Shown here piece by piece: positions 1 to 10,649 of a stretch of DNA of 64,000 nt; position 1 is the stretch's first letter; each line of letters begins with the position of its first letter. The position numbers and the translations under genes are program-made. Source of the stretch: Gigaspora rosea. Its lineage: Eukaryota > Glomeromycota > Glomeromycetes > Diversisporales > Gigasporaceae. The notes beneath the pieces were generated by a model that saw nothing but the letters and a program-made list of their open reading frames with translations, was not told the origin of the DNA and made no database searches. The stretch covers positions 411,498 through 475,497 of the forward strand of contig QKWP01000118.1 in the NCBI GenBank assembly GCA_003550325.1. Direction: 5' to 3'.

Positions 1-107
1 ATTTTTATTTTACTTGAAATTTGGAGAAAATATGCTTAAATTTGACTTTTTTGATCAAAAATCCAAAATTATGCATCTGTTCTCCAAATTTCAAGTAAAA
101 TAAAAAT
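1..107. repeat. Inverted repeat with 28-bp perfect arms
   Basis: Bases 1-28 are the exact reverse complement of bases 80-107, separated by a 51-base AT-rich spacer. This is the shape of a small hairpin MITE. The left arm starts at the window edge, so the element may extend further and no target duplication can be judged. Confidence 0.8.
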
Positions 108-424
108 AACATAGCTGATTTGATGTATTAATAGGTGCCAAACAAGTTTAATTAGTGCATAAAAGTTAGAATTAATTAATAAGAATTTGTGTATTATAAG
201 AATTTGTAGAATTTTATTGATAAAATTCTATAAAATCTTATAATTTACAAAATTTAACTAAGTAAACTTGTATTTATTAATTGTTATTTTTGGCTTCGGA
301 CACTAATAGTATCTGTTTCCTAGTATATAGCAAATATCATTGATATATTCGATCATGAACTATGTAATATAAATATATAAATACGTTGAGTCTCACCCTG
401 AGCCAAATCAATTGTCTACTAGAC

Positions 425-600
425 TAATTGGCCAGAGCGTTGCAACAGACCCTAAGTTTCTATGCGAAGTGATACAAAAATTAACTTCTTGATGTGCTTC
501 AATTGTAAAAATCTTGACAAATTTTACTTTTTTGATATACTTGCATATATATAATGTAAACCTTATCAGAAATGGAATTTGGAAATTTTTTGTCTGTCCC
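425..600 (-). repeat. Dispersed repeat, copy 1
   Basis: Read on the minus strand, this stretch (GTATCACTTCGCATAGAAAC, then TTAGGGTCTG and a GGCCAAT block) closely matches 54285-54460 on the plus strand, including a shared GGACAGAC/GGCAGAC-AAAAAATT end. It contains no reading frame. I see it as one copy of an interspersed repeat of unknown class. Confidence 0.6.
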
Positions 601-1069
601 CATACGTGTCTATATTTGTACTTTTAATGTTACTAACATATGCATATTAACGCATTTGTGTAATATGATGAACATCATATGATGAGCTCTGGACATATAA
701 TGCTACGCATTAGCCTAGTAGATAGTTATCTACTAAAATAGTTGTCTAATAAATAACTCATTATTATAATAAAGAATCGTGTTTTTATATACTAATTTAT
801 TAAATAAACTGATACTTGTGTCTTCATACAGTTGTGTAATCCAATTTTGATTGTATAATCATTAGTAATTAATGATATTGATCACATGATTACTGTGATA
901 GTCTTCACTAGGGTTGGGCAATTGGACAAGTGGGTTGTCCAAAAAATTTAAATTTCCAAAATTGTCTATAATTTTTTTTAGAAATAAGAAACCTTTATTC
1001 AGAGTGAAGCAAACCAAATAATTAGGACAGTAATATATACTAATTTTTACTCTATCATCAGCAAATTTT
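601..1069. other. AT-rich intergenic stretch
   Basis: I see no gene here. The frames are short and low in complexity. A small inverted motif lies near 915-945 (TTGGACAA...GTTGTCC). Confidence 0.5.
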
Positions 1070-1180
1070 ATATATAGATATATATCGATTACTAACTGGT
1101 CAGATATATATCGATAGTAAATACCCCTGCTGATTTTTATCGATAGTAATAGTAATCGATATATATCTGATATAGAAGAA
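1070..1180. repeat. Short inverted ATCGATATATAT motifs
   Basis: GATATATATCGATTACTA near 1076 recurs inverted near 1150-1170 (TAGTAATCGATATATATC). Similar ATCGATATATATCT motifs occur at 3150-3240. These could be the ends of one larger element enclosing 1.1-3.2 kb, but no target duplication was found. Confidence 0.35.
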
Positions 1181-1229
1181 TATAACAAATGATAAATTCA
1201 CTATAACTAAAAAAAAAACACACAAAATA

Positions 1230-2190
1230 ACAAGCATTCGAACTCTTACCCTAACCCGAATCCTAATGACGGCGAACCCTAACCCTAAACTAAATCCTAA
1301 CAATGGCAAACCTAACTCTAATTCGAATCCTAATAACAGCTCCAACGGCGAAATCGTTTCTAAAGAAGAAAAGCATCCAATAGCTCCAAAATCCTAATAA
1401 CGGCTCCAACAATGAAATTGTATTTAAAAGAACTCTAGTACCTGAACCTGAATCCTAACGACAGCTCCAATGGTGAAATTGTATCTAAAAGAAAAGCATC
1501 CAATAACTCCAGTAACGATACAAAATCGCAATTAAAAAAAGAAAAGCATTAGTAAATATAAAAAAAAACAAATTAACGTCCAAAATGAAAACATACCCAA
1601 AAACTGTGACTCCAATGGATTCAGTAATGCCAGTAAAATCACACAAAAAGAAAAGAAGAGTTAGTACTTAAATAAGAGAAAAAAAACAACAAAAAAAACA
1701 AGAAACGGCCCAAAAATAAAAACTTTGTGAAAACGATGATTCTAAAAAAATGACAGTTCCAATGACTTTCCAATAACAAAATCACACTTGAAAGGAAAGA
1801 AATATATAAGAAAAAAAAAACAAAAAAACAAAGTAGTGACCCCAAGACGAAAAACTTACCTTAAAATGGCAGTTCCAATAACTCCAGTAAAGAAGGCTCC
1901 AACGGCGAAATCAGCCGGAAAAGAGAAAAGCATCAATAAATATATAAGAAAATAAAAAAAAGCAACCTCAAGACAAAAAAACTTACCCAAAACGGTGACT
2001 CCATAACTCAAGTAATGACGGCTCCAACAGCGAAACGTACAAGAAGCGACACCTAAACAACGTACTCATAACAATACAAATTCCTACCAACAACAACCAA
2101 CAACAACAGCAATATACAATTCACTAATACACCAGCGACAAAGCAAAATTATGACACCAACCTCAAACGATGGCTCTGGTAACGACGACA
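1230..2190 (-). repeat. Degenerate tandem array 1, exon/intron-like on minus strand
   Basis: Imperfect units of roughly 80-130 bp repeat here. On the plus strand they read GGCTCCAACGGCGAAATC followed by A-rich sequence. On the minus strand each unit has a short open stretch (GATTTCGCCGTTGGAGCC, coding for something like DFAVGA) ending at donor-like GTAAGTTTTT or GTATGTTTTC (near 1600, 1860 and 1988), then a T-rich tract. The 1240-1330 part contains CCCTAACCCTAA-like hexamers. Units are too diverged to call a gene. Confidence 0.5.
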
Positions 2191-2229
2191 ACACTATTTT
2201 CAAGCGAAGAATCTAGTCAACAACGATTA

Positions 2230-2430
2230 CATACAAAAAAATATTGATTAGTAAAATGCGTTGAAACAAAAAATAAAAAAGCAATAATAAATAAATAAAT
2301 AAAATAAATAAAAATAAATAAAATAAAAAAAAATAAATAAAATAAAAAAAATAACCAGAATAAAAAAAAAATAACCGGAATAAAAAAAAATAAAATATAA
2401 TTAATAAAAAAAGCAAAAAAAGGATCAAAA
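2230..2430. repeat. A-rich simple sequence
   Basis: Runs of AAATAAATAAAATAAA and long A tracts. No gene. Confidence 0.7.
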
Positions 2431-2537
2431 AAAAAGATCTACTTAATGATCTAACGATCTATTTTTTAAATTATTACCGATGACGTAATATGAGGTATAT
2501 CAGATCACAGGTTTCACGATTAATATCCATTAATTGC

Positions 2538-3116
2538 TATACACGTCACTCTGGTTATATTGACATTCTCTAGCAATGGAAAAATTGTCGATATATCCAG
2601 ATGTCAGTTTAATAAGTATCTCTATTTATACCGACATTATATTGATATTGCGTAGATATGTCAGCTTAGGCAGAGGTAAATTTTTTTGTTTTCACTATGC
2701 TTATACTAAGAATAATAAACTTAGCAAAATGAATTTATTTTATCACAAAATGAATTTGTTTTAGATTTAGTATAAAATAATTTCATCATATATTTGTATA
2801 AAATAATAAAATAAATTTATTTTATGCTCATTGTTTCATGCTAAGCTTAGTATAAGCAAATTTAAAAAATTAATTTGATTGGTACACCTATAACGACAGT
2901 CGGTTTATAAAAATTGTCACTATATCCAGCAATAAAAGTTATCTTAAATAATTTTTTAATATTAAAATTGTCAGTATGTCGTTATAATCAATTTCTCTTA
3001 TGATTGTTGGTATAACCAATGAATTTTTAACATTATAGATTTTTTTTTGAAAAAAGTGTCGATATAACCAGCTGTCGGTTAATCCAGCTGTCGGTATAAC
3101 TAGAGTGATGTGTATA
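2538..3116. mobile_element. Non-autonomous TIR element, 0.58 kb
   Basis: The ends are inverted repeats of about 27 bp. The left end reads TATACACGTCACTCTGGTTA and the right end, reverse-complemented, reads TATACACATCACTCTAGTTA. The interior repeats a short motif (TGTCGGTATAACCAGCTGTC and variants) many times and holds no transposase frame. A much shorter relative lies at 30566-30668. The superfamily is not established. Confidence 0.6.
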
Positions 3117-3369
3117 TCGGTTTTAATAAATATGATAAAAATCGATTAATAGACATATAGCGATTTATATTTATTTATGCTATATATCGATTATAGATAT
3201 ATATATCATTAATTTTTAATCGATATATATCTTATCTATATTAAAAATTTCCTGATGTAATCAGTACTTCTGTACTTTTTACTTGTACAATGGTTGTTTT
3301 CTATATTTGGTTTTCCTTTTTTTTGGATTTTTTTTATATTATTTTTATTTAATTAAAATAAATAAAAGT

Positions 3370-4690
3370 TTTCCTTAGTTACTGNACAGAAAAGACATAA
3401 TGCCCACAAAAAAGACAAGAACTCCGGAAGAACGTCTATACAAGAAAGAAAGTTAATAAACACAGAAAACACAAAAAACACAAAAAAAAACAACAAGACT
3501 CACCAAAGAATGATACAATTCCGCCAAAGAATCCCCGAAAAATGACTCAAGTTCACCCAAAGACAAGAACACCAGAAGAAGCCTAAAGCAAGAAAGAAAT
3601 TAGTAGAAAACGTGCAAGAAATCCAAAATCGCCAACCTGTAAGAACGTCTAAACAAGAAAGAAAGTTAATAAACACAGAAACACAAAAAAAAACCAACAA
3701 AACTCACCAAAGAACGATACAAATCCGCCAAAGAATCCCCTGAAAATGACACAAGTTCACTCAAAGACAAGAAGACCAGAAGAACGCCTAAAACAAGAAA
3801 GGAATCAGTATTGAACATAAGAACACCAAAAAAAAAGAAAATAAATACAAGAAACGTCATAACAAAACTCACCAGAGAACGACGAAATCGCCGAAGAATC
3901 ACTAGCAAAGTCGACGAAGAATCACCAGGAAACGACGTAAAGTCAACAAAGATCACCAGGAAACAACAGCACTAAGTCCACTAAAAAAATGCCTAAAACA
4001 AGAAAGAAAGTTAGTAGCAAACACAAGAAACATCAAGAGAAGAAGGAAAAAAAACTCACAGAAACGACGAAATTCGATAAAGTATCACCAGAAAGAATGA
4101 CCGGAAGAGCCCTAAAAACAAGAAGCAAAGTTAGTAGTGAGCACTAAAAATAGAAATACCAAGAAAAAAAAAGTACAAAAAACACTGAGAAAAAAAAATG
4201 AACACGAGAAACACCAAAGACTCACCAGAAAACAATGCAAATTTGATGAAAAATCACCAGAAAACGACGACGACGCCCCACTGAAACCACCTAATACAAG
4301 AAAGTTAATAGTGTGCACAAGAAAAAAACAAAAAAAAAGCAAGAAAGACTTTCCAAAGAACGACGCAAATTCGAGAGGAATCACCAAAAAATGACAAAAA
4401 TCCACCAAAGAACGCCTAAAACAAAACGATGAAGAATCACCAGAAAACAATGCAGGTTCACCAGAAGAGCACCTAAAAAGATACATCAAGAAAAAATACA
4501 AAACAAGAAACACGAATGCAAGAAAAAAAACCGCCTCACCAGAAAACGACGAAAATTCGAAGAACCACCAGTAAGTCTACCGGAAGAACGTCTAAAACAA
4601 AAAGTGTGAATATAAAAGCAGGTGAACAAAAAAAAAGAAAGAAAACCTTACCAAGAGAGCAACCAAAATCTACTCAAGAAAGTCAAAGAA
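3370..4690 (-). repeat. Degenerate tandem array 2, repeated exon/intron-like modules
   Basis: About ten imperfect modules lie head to tail. On the minus strand each begins with an acceptor-like TTTCTTGTTTTAG (plus-strand CCTAAAACAAGAAA-type matches near 3432, 3581, 3645, 3785, 3991, 4108, 4290, 4407, 4467 and 4587). It then has 55-120 bases rich in TCTTCTGGTGATTC (reading SSGDSS or SFSGDSL), and several end at donor-like G|GTGAGT (near 3498, 3710, 3868, 4055 and 4220). A T-rich stretch of intron length follows. The base at 3385 is ambiguous. I cannot build one continuous protein, so this may be a decayed multi-exon repeat gene or a satellite that mimics one. Confidence 0.5.
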
Positions 4691-5235
4691 CGATATCGAA
4701 GATTCATCTAAAAATAAAAAAAATAAATACAGTATACGAAAATATAAAAAAAAATCGCGTGTTTGCATACCTGATATGGGTTACTAGGGTGGTGGATTGC
4801 TGAGGGGTGCACAACCGTGCAGGTGTACAAAAAACATATTCCCTTAAAATAATATAAAAATAAAACTTTTCAATATGTAATAAAGAATATAATTTATAAA
4901 TATTTTGCATTTTCTGTAAAAACATTCTTGTTTATGAAGTGTGCCTAATAGTTTAATCTTGCTCATACCAATTATAAAGATGTTATTTTTATAACTTAAC
5001 TTGCTTAACAAATATATGAATACTTACCAAATAATAGTGCTTGGATCCGGATTACAAAATCCGAATGTATCCGGATATAAAAAGGATAAAGGATTTATTT
5101 TTGCAAAGCGGATAATAAATCTGGATTTTTATTTTAGCTGTTATAAATTCAATTTTTTATCCGGATATTATATGCTAATCAACATCAGCCAATCAGAGAA
5201 GTTTAACGTGACTTTGATCAAAAAAGTATTTTAAA
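4691..5235. other. Intergenic, short ATCCGGAT repeats
   Basis: No gene is supported. ATCCGGAT and close variants recur between 5040 and 5180 and again near 5450-5480 and 6062-6082, which suggests remnants of a repeat family. Confidence 0.45.
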
Positions 5236-5442
5236 CTGGAACATCTAAAAATTTTCTCATTGCCGAAATTTTTCTGATAAATTACCTAACTCCCAAAACT
5301 ACATCATTGTCTCTAAGCTGAAGGTTCAAAAATAGTGATACAGCTTCCAGATAGTTATGTAATATACTGAACAAAACAGAAAAGATTCGAGGGAAACGAA
5401 AAAATTTTTGGGTGTCAAGAATTTATGATAATAACTGTAAAA
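5236..5442. mobile_element. Fold-back MITE family 1, degenerate copy
   Basis: It is related to 5844-6060 and 24392-24631. It shares CCTAAAAATTTTCTCATT-like and AACGAAAAAATTTTTGG-like arms, a central pair of inverted 'ACCTAACTC' type blocks, and an ATAACTGTAA terminus. The arms here have diverged. Confidence 0.55.
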
Positions 5443-5514
5443 CAGTATCTATCCGGATATCTAAATAGATATCTGGATACAGGCATTAATTTATAGTTAT
5501 TGTAGGTTGTAGTG

Positions 5515-5596
5515 AATAACCTAGTTACACACGGGTTCATATTCCGTGCCGAAGGCATGGGATTTAAATATGAACCCATGTGTGCAACAGGTTATT
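5515..5596. repeat. Hairpin, 29-30 bp arms
   Basis: AATAACCTAGTTACACACGG (from 5515) pairs with the reverse complement of the segment ending at 5596 (5567-5596), with a few mismatches. The loop contains CCGTGCCGAAGGCATGGG. A related sequence occurs near 35110-35165. No protein is encoded. Confidence 0.6.
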
Positions 5597-5843
5597 TAAC
5601 ACCCATATAATAACTATTTTATTGCACGGTGTCTGACATAACAATCCCATGCCAATAAGTAAATGAAAAAAGTCACTTAAGACCCGTGCAATAATTTGAT
5701 TCACATAGTATATGGAGTATCTAGTGTTACTCATAGATCAAATAACAGATAAGATTTAAAATTTTCGATATGTTGAATAACCTGTTCAACATGCCAAGCT
5801 TTTCAATTCTGACCAGTATTATTTAATAAAAAAAATTTTGGAA

Positions 5844-6060
5844 TTACAGCCATTATCATAAATTCTGGGATACCTAAAAATTTTCTCGTTTTCTAGTCTA
5901 TTCTGTTTCGTCCTTAAATTACCTAACTCTCCAGAAACTATATTGCTATTTTCGATCCTTCATTCTGAGACAGAAATGTAGTTTCTGATGAGTTAGGTAA
6001 TTTACCGGATGAGACAGAAAAAAGTCGAGAAAATTTTTGAGTTTATGGTAATTGCTGTAA
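5844..6060. mobile_element. Fold-back MITE family 1, copy 2
   Basis: It starts TTACAGCCATTATCATAAAT and ends with the inverted counterpart (TTTATGGTAATTGCTGTAA). Both arms carry CCTAAAAATTTTCTCG and TTACCTAACTC blocks. It is the same family as 24392-24631. Confidence 0.65.
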
Positions 6061-6095
6061 ATCCGGATACAATCCGGATTGTAAACTGGTATAAC

Positions 6096-6739
6096 ATGTA
6101 GAAAATTCTAGATCATGCACATGACATACCGATATGCATGTCCGCAGAAATTACTGATTTGCATGACTATGTCAAACAAGTCAAAACAAAACCGCGTTAT
6201 CTATAGACATGCCGATAGGCCTAGTGAATGGTTTGTTATATGTATTAAATTAATTAGTTAATTATTAGAAGCATCCAAAGACATGAATGTTAGTTTAGAA
6301 TCAGTAGAATACTTTCCCCGAATCATGTATATAAACCCTTCGTTTCACCTCACTATCTTCTTTAGATCTGTTCTCATTAAAAGACATAGTTCTCATATAA
6401 AGAGACTTGTTCTCAAGAGACTTCGATAGTTTCCCTTGGAATATATAGATAGATCCGAACTCTCCAATCCTTAGATAGAAGATTGTAATAGATTAGTTAT
6501 ATTATCTTAATAAAATATAACCGTGTCTTTATACACGTTAAATTAAACACTTATCTTGCAATTAATCATATCTTTATATACGTTTAGTTGTGCCTCTTTC
6601 GAACAAAGCCTTGTAAATTCTCTTGTTTAAGTCATATAATTACACACACTAACCTAACCAAATCGCCATAGATATATTTTATAGAGTATAAACGTTTAGT
6701 CCCCTGAATTATTTTAAGAGGTTAATTTCGGGTGTGACA
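6096..6739 (+). repeat. LTR-like segment (start uncertain)
   Basis: The right edge ends TGTGACA and is followed three bases later by the motif at 6743, which is also found next to the LTR-like end at 59148. A TATA-like ATGTATATAAACCC sits near 6325, and the transcribed part has no frame. The left edge (TGTAGAAAATTC near 6096) is a guess, and no second LTR was found downstream. Confidence 0.4.
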
Positions 6740-6742
6740 TTT

Positions 6743-6761
6743 TGGTGATGACTGTGAGATA
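6743..6761 (+). other. Primer-binding-site-like motif
   Basis: TGGTGATGACTGTGAGATA starts with TGG, as a tRNA-CCA-primed site would. It differs by one base from TGGTGGTGACTGTGAGATA at 59152. I could not match it to a specific tRNA 3' end. Confidence 0.45.
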
Positions 6762-6989
6762 CAGCTCAACCACTCAGATATAATTTTTTAGAAGAATTTG
6801 AAAAGAAAGAATCATCAAATTAGTAAAGAATTAAAGAATCATTGTCAAAAACGGTAAAGAAAAGCTATACTTAGCTATACCAATATACCAAGTCTAAGAA
6901 GAACCCATGAAGTTAGTATTGCCAACTGGGAAGACTAGAAACAAAGAAGTAAATATTAAATAATTACATAAGATAAAATGAATAAAACA

Positions 6990-8304
6990 TATCGATCATC
7001 AATGGTCAACCAACCACAAAGACGAGTCAAAACCTTGACAACCACGTTGTGACTACAACAAGTTCTACAGAATCCTTAAAAAGATCCCAAAAAGTGTTTC
7101 GATGCTCCTATTGTGATAGAAATGGCCACTGTGTTAGTAAATGTCCTAATGTTAGAGAATTAGAAAAAAAGTGCACTACACTTCTCATGACCCTCACATA
7201 GAACAACTCGACGAAGTGCAAGACTTAATCAATGAAGCTTATGGAAGCCGATATCTAGAAGAAGAACAATTTTCTCAAATTTTAGAATTTATATTAGAAA
7301 TAATAGAAGACGTAACAGACTTCTGACAAACTCAAAAAGTAGAAATAGTCTACCTAAGTATTGACTTACCGGGCATAGGAACTTCCAATGACGACTATGA
7401 ATGCAAAGGTCGTAAGAGTAAGCAAAAAGTTTCTCCAAAGCCTAGAAAAAAGAGACCCACCATGCTTGAAGTTCCAGAGTCGCGATCCGCCCTAGAAAGT
7501 CAAAAAGAACACAATGCAACCAATCAAGAATTTGAAAAAGAAAGGATGAAATATGTTAATAGAATCAACAAGCGAAGAATCAGAGATGCTAGAATCAAAG
7601 CATATGAACTGTACCAAGAATCTGTGGAAAAAAATCTTAAAGAAGATAAGATGGAAGATCAAGAAATAAGGACTAAAAAGAAAGAAATCTTAAATCCACA
7701 AAAATTGGTTATTATGGACTTCGATGATATGAAATTGGAACGACACAAGCATGAAACTCCAATAATATTTACCCATGAAAATTATCGAATTTCAGTTAAT
7801 GCCTTTTGCAAGAATACTATAAAAACTTCTTCAAATCTTAAAAGTAATTCGCTTGGTTCTGCAGAAGAAATAGTTTTAAAGCTCCTTCTCCAAGAAACAG
7901 TGGACAAAATTAATGACAAAAGGGATATACCTAAAGAACTAATAGAATTGTTAAAAGCTGAATTAAATAGAGCAAATACAAGGAAATTAGATTCAACAAT
8001 TACCAAAGTGTACGATATTGATAATCTTCAATTTAAAAATCAGAAAGCCAATAGTGCTAAGAAGGTAAAAAGTGAAATCGATAGTCCTGATAAGGATGAA
8101 TTAAGTAGAATTAATATTGAAAAAGATGAAATCCTCCATCTTAACCAGAAATTAGAATTCATCGAAGATGATAGGACGAATGTACAAAACGACCCTGGAA
8201 TCAGCTGCCAAGATGAACTAGATATAGTAAAGGACACCCAAGCGAAGAAATACATTGGAGCGACCTACCGTGCAAGAAGTGCAGAATTTGAGACCAGAAG
8301 TTGA
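6990..8304 (+). pseudogene. Gag-like protein with CCHC zinc knuckle, broken
   Basis: At 7097-7150 the frame reads RCSYCDRNGHCVSKCP, an exact C-X2-C-X4-H-X4-C retroviral-type zinc knuckle that binds nucleic acid in Gag proteins. A frameshift near 7180-7200 moves reading into a second frame that stays open to 8304 except for a TGA at 7324. The 280-residue part from 7462 is highly charged, rich in Lys, Glu, Asp and Asn, and looks coiled-coil. It shows no protease, reverse transcriptase or integrase motif. Its position after an LTR-like segment and primer-site-like motif fits a non-autonomous LTR element. The TGA is consistent with a former CGA (Arg). I do not recognise the charged domain. Confidence 0.55.
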
Positions 8305-8399
8305 ATCAAGAGCATACAAAATGTTTGATAGTCCTCAAAAACTTACTACAAATAAACTAGTAAAGGATGAATAGTATCTGAAATATATAAGCACCGATA

Positions 8400-8760
8400 G
8401 TTCGGAAGTACCTATTGATTATAGGTATTGTCATCAAAGCATATTTGTTAAAAGAAACAAATCCCATGATATGATTGAACAAGGATTATATTATCAAGAT
8501 AAAATCGACCTTAGAAGAACCTACAAAGATTGTAATAAGAAGATAAGTAATGCTAAAGAAATTGTATCGAAAAAGATGAACATGAAGCATTCAAGGATCA
8601 TAAAAGATCTACTAAACTGGACAATCAAACTCAAATTAAAGATGCATCCTTTTATTACAAAGAATTCGCAGAGATAGAACACATTGACGAAACAGTAGAA
8701 TGCCACTTCAAAATTGAGGCTGATATAGGACCCACAAATAATTTTTCTTCTTTTAGATAG
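8400..8760 (+). pseudogene. Sel1-like remnant downstream of gag-like frame
   Basis: Across two frames the sequence keeps EKDEHEAFKDHKRS and FYYKEFAEIEHI, which resemble the EKDEHKAFIYYQKSAEMG core of the Sel1 repeats elsewhere in the window. The frame changes near 8570. It directly follows the gag-like frame. The second gag-like unit has the same arrangement at 60491-60769. Confidence 0.35.
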
Positions 8761-8929
8761 TGCTCAAGAACTTTGTTAGAGGCCTTGTAGTATGCCATAG
8801 TTTTTGGTATCATTAATACTTCATTGGTGCTTATAATTTCATTGTTGTATCATAGTAAGAGTAAGTTTAGATTAGAATAGGAATAGGGTTTAGATTTAGA
8901 TATACATGTGAGTCTAAATTGTTTTTGGT

Positions 8930-9150
8930 TTGCCATAATATTGTAATGCTAAAATTATTTTAGACAGTCTAAACCATAAATATTTTTAGCTATCTAAAAT
9001 ATTTTTAATATTTTTAGTTGCCAAAAATATTTTCAGATGCTGTAAATATTTTCAGCTACCAAAAATATTTTCAGCTACTAAAAATATTTTTTGGCAACCA
9101 AAATATTTTAGGAAACCTAAATATTTGACTGCTAAATGTTTTAAAATATT
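8930..9150. repeat. Minisatellite, AAAATATTTT-based
   Basis: About eight imperfect units of 20-24 bp of the form AAAATATTTTCAGCTACCA. No coding potential. Confidence 0.7.
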
Positions 9151-9519
9151 ATTCTTCAATAATACATTATTGATTATTTTTGTTACTACATTTTTTTGCA
9201 TTATTAATTAATACTTATGTATCTGTTCTCTTATAATCAAGTATACCTATTTGCTACCAAAGATAGTAATTTTTTAATTACTTTGCCTATTCTTAAAATT
9301 TTTGCCAAGGTACAAAATTCAAATAAATTAAAATTGCTTGTATGTAGTTTACATATGTACATATATAATAATTAAAATAATTCAAATGTTATAAATTAGA
9401 ATGAATATTCAATGTATTCTTGTAATGTATGAAAATTGTAGATATGTAATATTTATATTAATTCATTTTTATTCACTTTTTATTTATTAATATATTTTTT
9501 TTTAATTTTTTATTTTTTA

Positions 9520-9551
9520 CTATATTATTATTATTATTATTATTATTATTT
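9520..9551. repeat. (ATT)n microsatellite
   Basis: Uninterrupted ATT/TTA triplets of about 32 bp. Confidence 0.85.
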
Positions 9552-9903
9552 TCTAAATTTTTTTTGCTTGCTTTTTTTTTAATAATTGTTAAATGGATAC
9601 CAATTCTAAAATAACAATTCAGAATTGACATAAATTCAAAAATGTTGCAGTACAAGAATACATAAACTACTTTTTATCATTACTAACAGATTGCTTTAAG
9701 ATTCAAATTGTGTTTATTACAATTTTATTTGGATGCATTAATTTATTTTATTGAGTTTTTTTATTTAATAATATGATAAATTATACCAATATAATATAAC
9801 AAAAATATTAATAAAATCAATTTTATAAACATTGTACTAATCTAATAATAGTGCCAAAAAAAGGTAACAAACAAAAGATATTTAATTTAAATATACAGGA
9901 TTT

Positions 9904-10292
9904 TCAAGTTTCAGTACTATCAAGATTTATTTGAGCAGAATCAGCTTGAGCTTAAGGCAAATTTAAATAAACAAATATTATTTTTAACTAAAATAAATAA
10001 TATAATTTTAATATATTAATTGAAAAAATACCTTTAATTGCCTTCGAAATTAATTTTGTACTAATAATTTTGCTAGTGTACATTTCATCATGATGCTTTG
10101 ATATTGGCAATGTTTTAATAACTTTATTTGCTTCTAAGAATTGCTTTTTAATTTCATTATCATTTGAACTAGCTATTTTATTAAGCCAATCACGAATTTC
10201 ACAATAAATATTATAAGCATTAGGTCGTTCTTTTGGATCAGAATTCATGCATTTCTCAGCCAATTCAATATAGCATTTAGGAGTTCCAGATG
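9904..10292 (-). pseudogene. Partial duplicate of kinase 3' end
   Basis: Minus-strand pieces 10032-10292 and 9904-9950 copy the last two exons of the kinase gene at 10650-12936 (GTPKCYIELAEKCMNSDPKE, WLNKIASSNDNEIKKQFLEA, and the tail SAQINLD). The downstream non-coding sequence is copied too, from about 9768, at an estimated 90-95% identity. The copy ends abruptly at the ambiguous base 10293, where unrelated sequence begins. It has no ATP-binding region or catalytic loop, so it is either a truncated tandem duplication or an assembly junction. Confidence 0.7.
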
Positions 10293-10649
10293 NTGTACTA
10301 CACGTAGTACATTTGAAGCAACAAAAAATAGCAGTTACAAAGGAATTTTTTTTAAACAAGTTTATTATTAATATTAAAAAAAATTCTGCCAAACTAAACT
10401 ATAGTATTAATCAGATTTTTGTATACAAAAATTATTTATATATATATTTTTATAGATTTTTAACCTATTCTTCTAACTGTACTACCAGTAGTCTTTAGGC
10501 CTAAATCCTATTCATTAATAATATAATAAATTATACCAATATAATGTAACAAAAATATTAATAAAATCAATTTTATAAACATTATACTAATCTAATAATA
10601 ATGCCAAAAAAAAGTAACAAATAGCTATTTAATTTAAATATACAGATTT

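Noticed and set aside
1240..1330. CCCTAACCCTAA-like hexamers suggesting a telomere
   Set aside because: Only two or three adjacent perfect hexamers, surrounded by degenerate units of the local array. Not a terminal telomere tract.
4112..4513. 133-residue minus-strand Phe/Leu-rich ORF
   Set aside because: It is produced by the A-rich tandem array (T-rich on the minus strand) and runs across acceptor- and donor-like motifs. Not a plausible protein.
8930..9150. CRISPR-like regularly spaced repeats
   Set aside because: Units are adjacent, imperfect and lack unique spacers of constant length. A minisatellite in a eukaryotic sequence.
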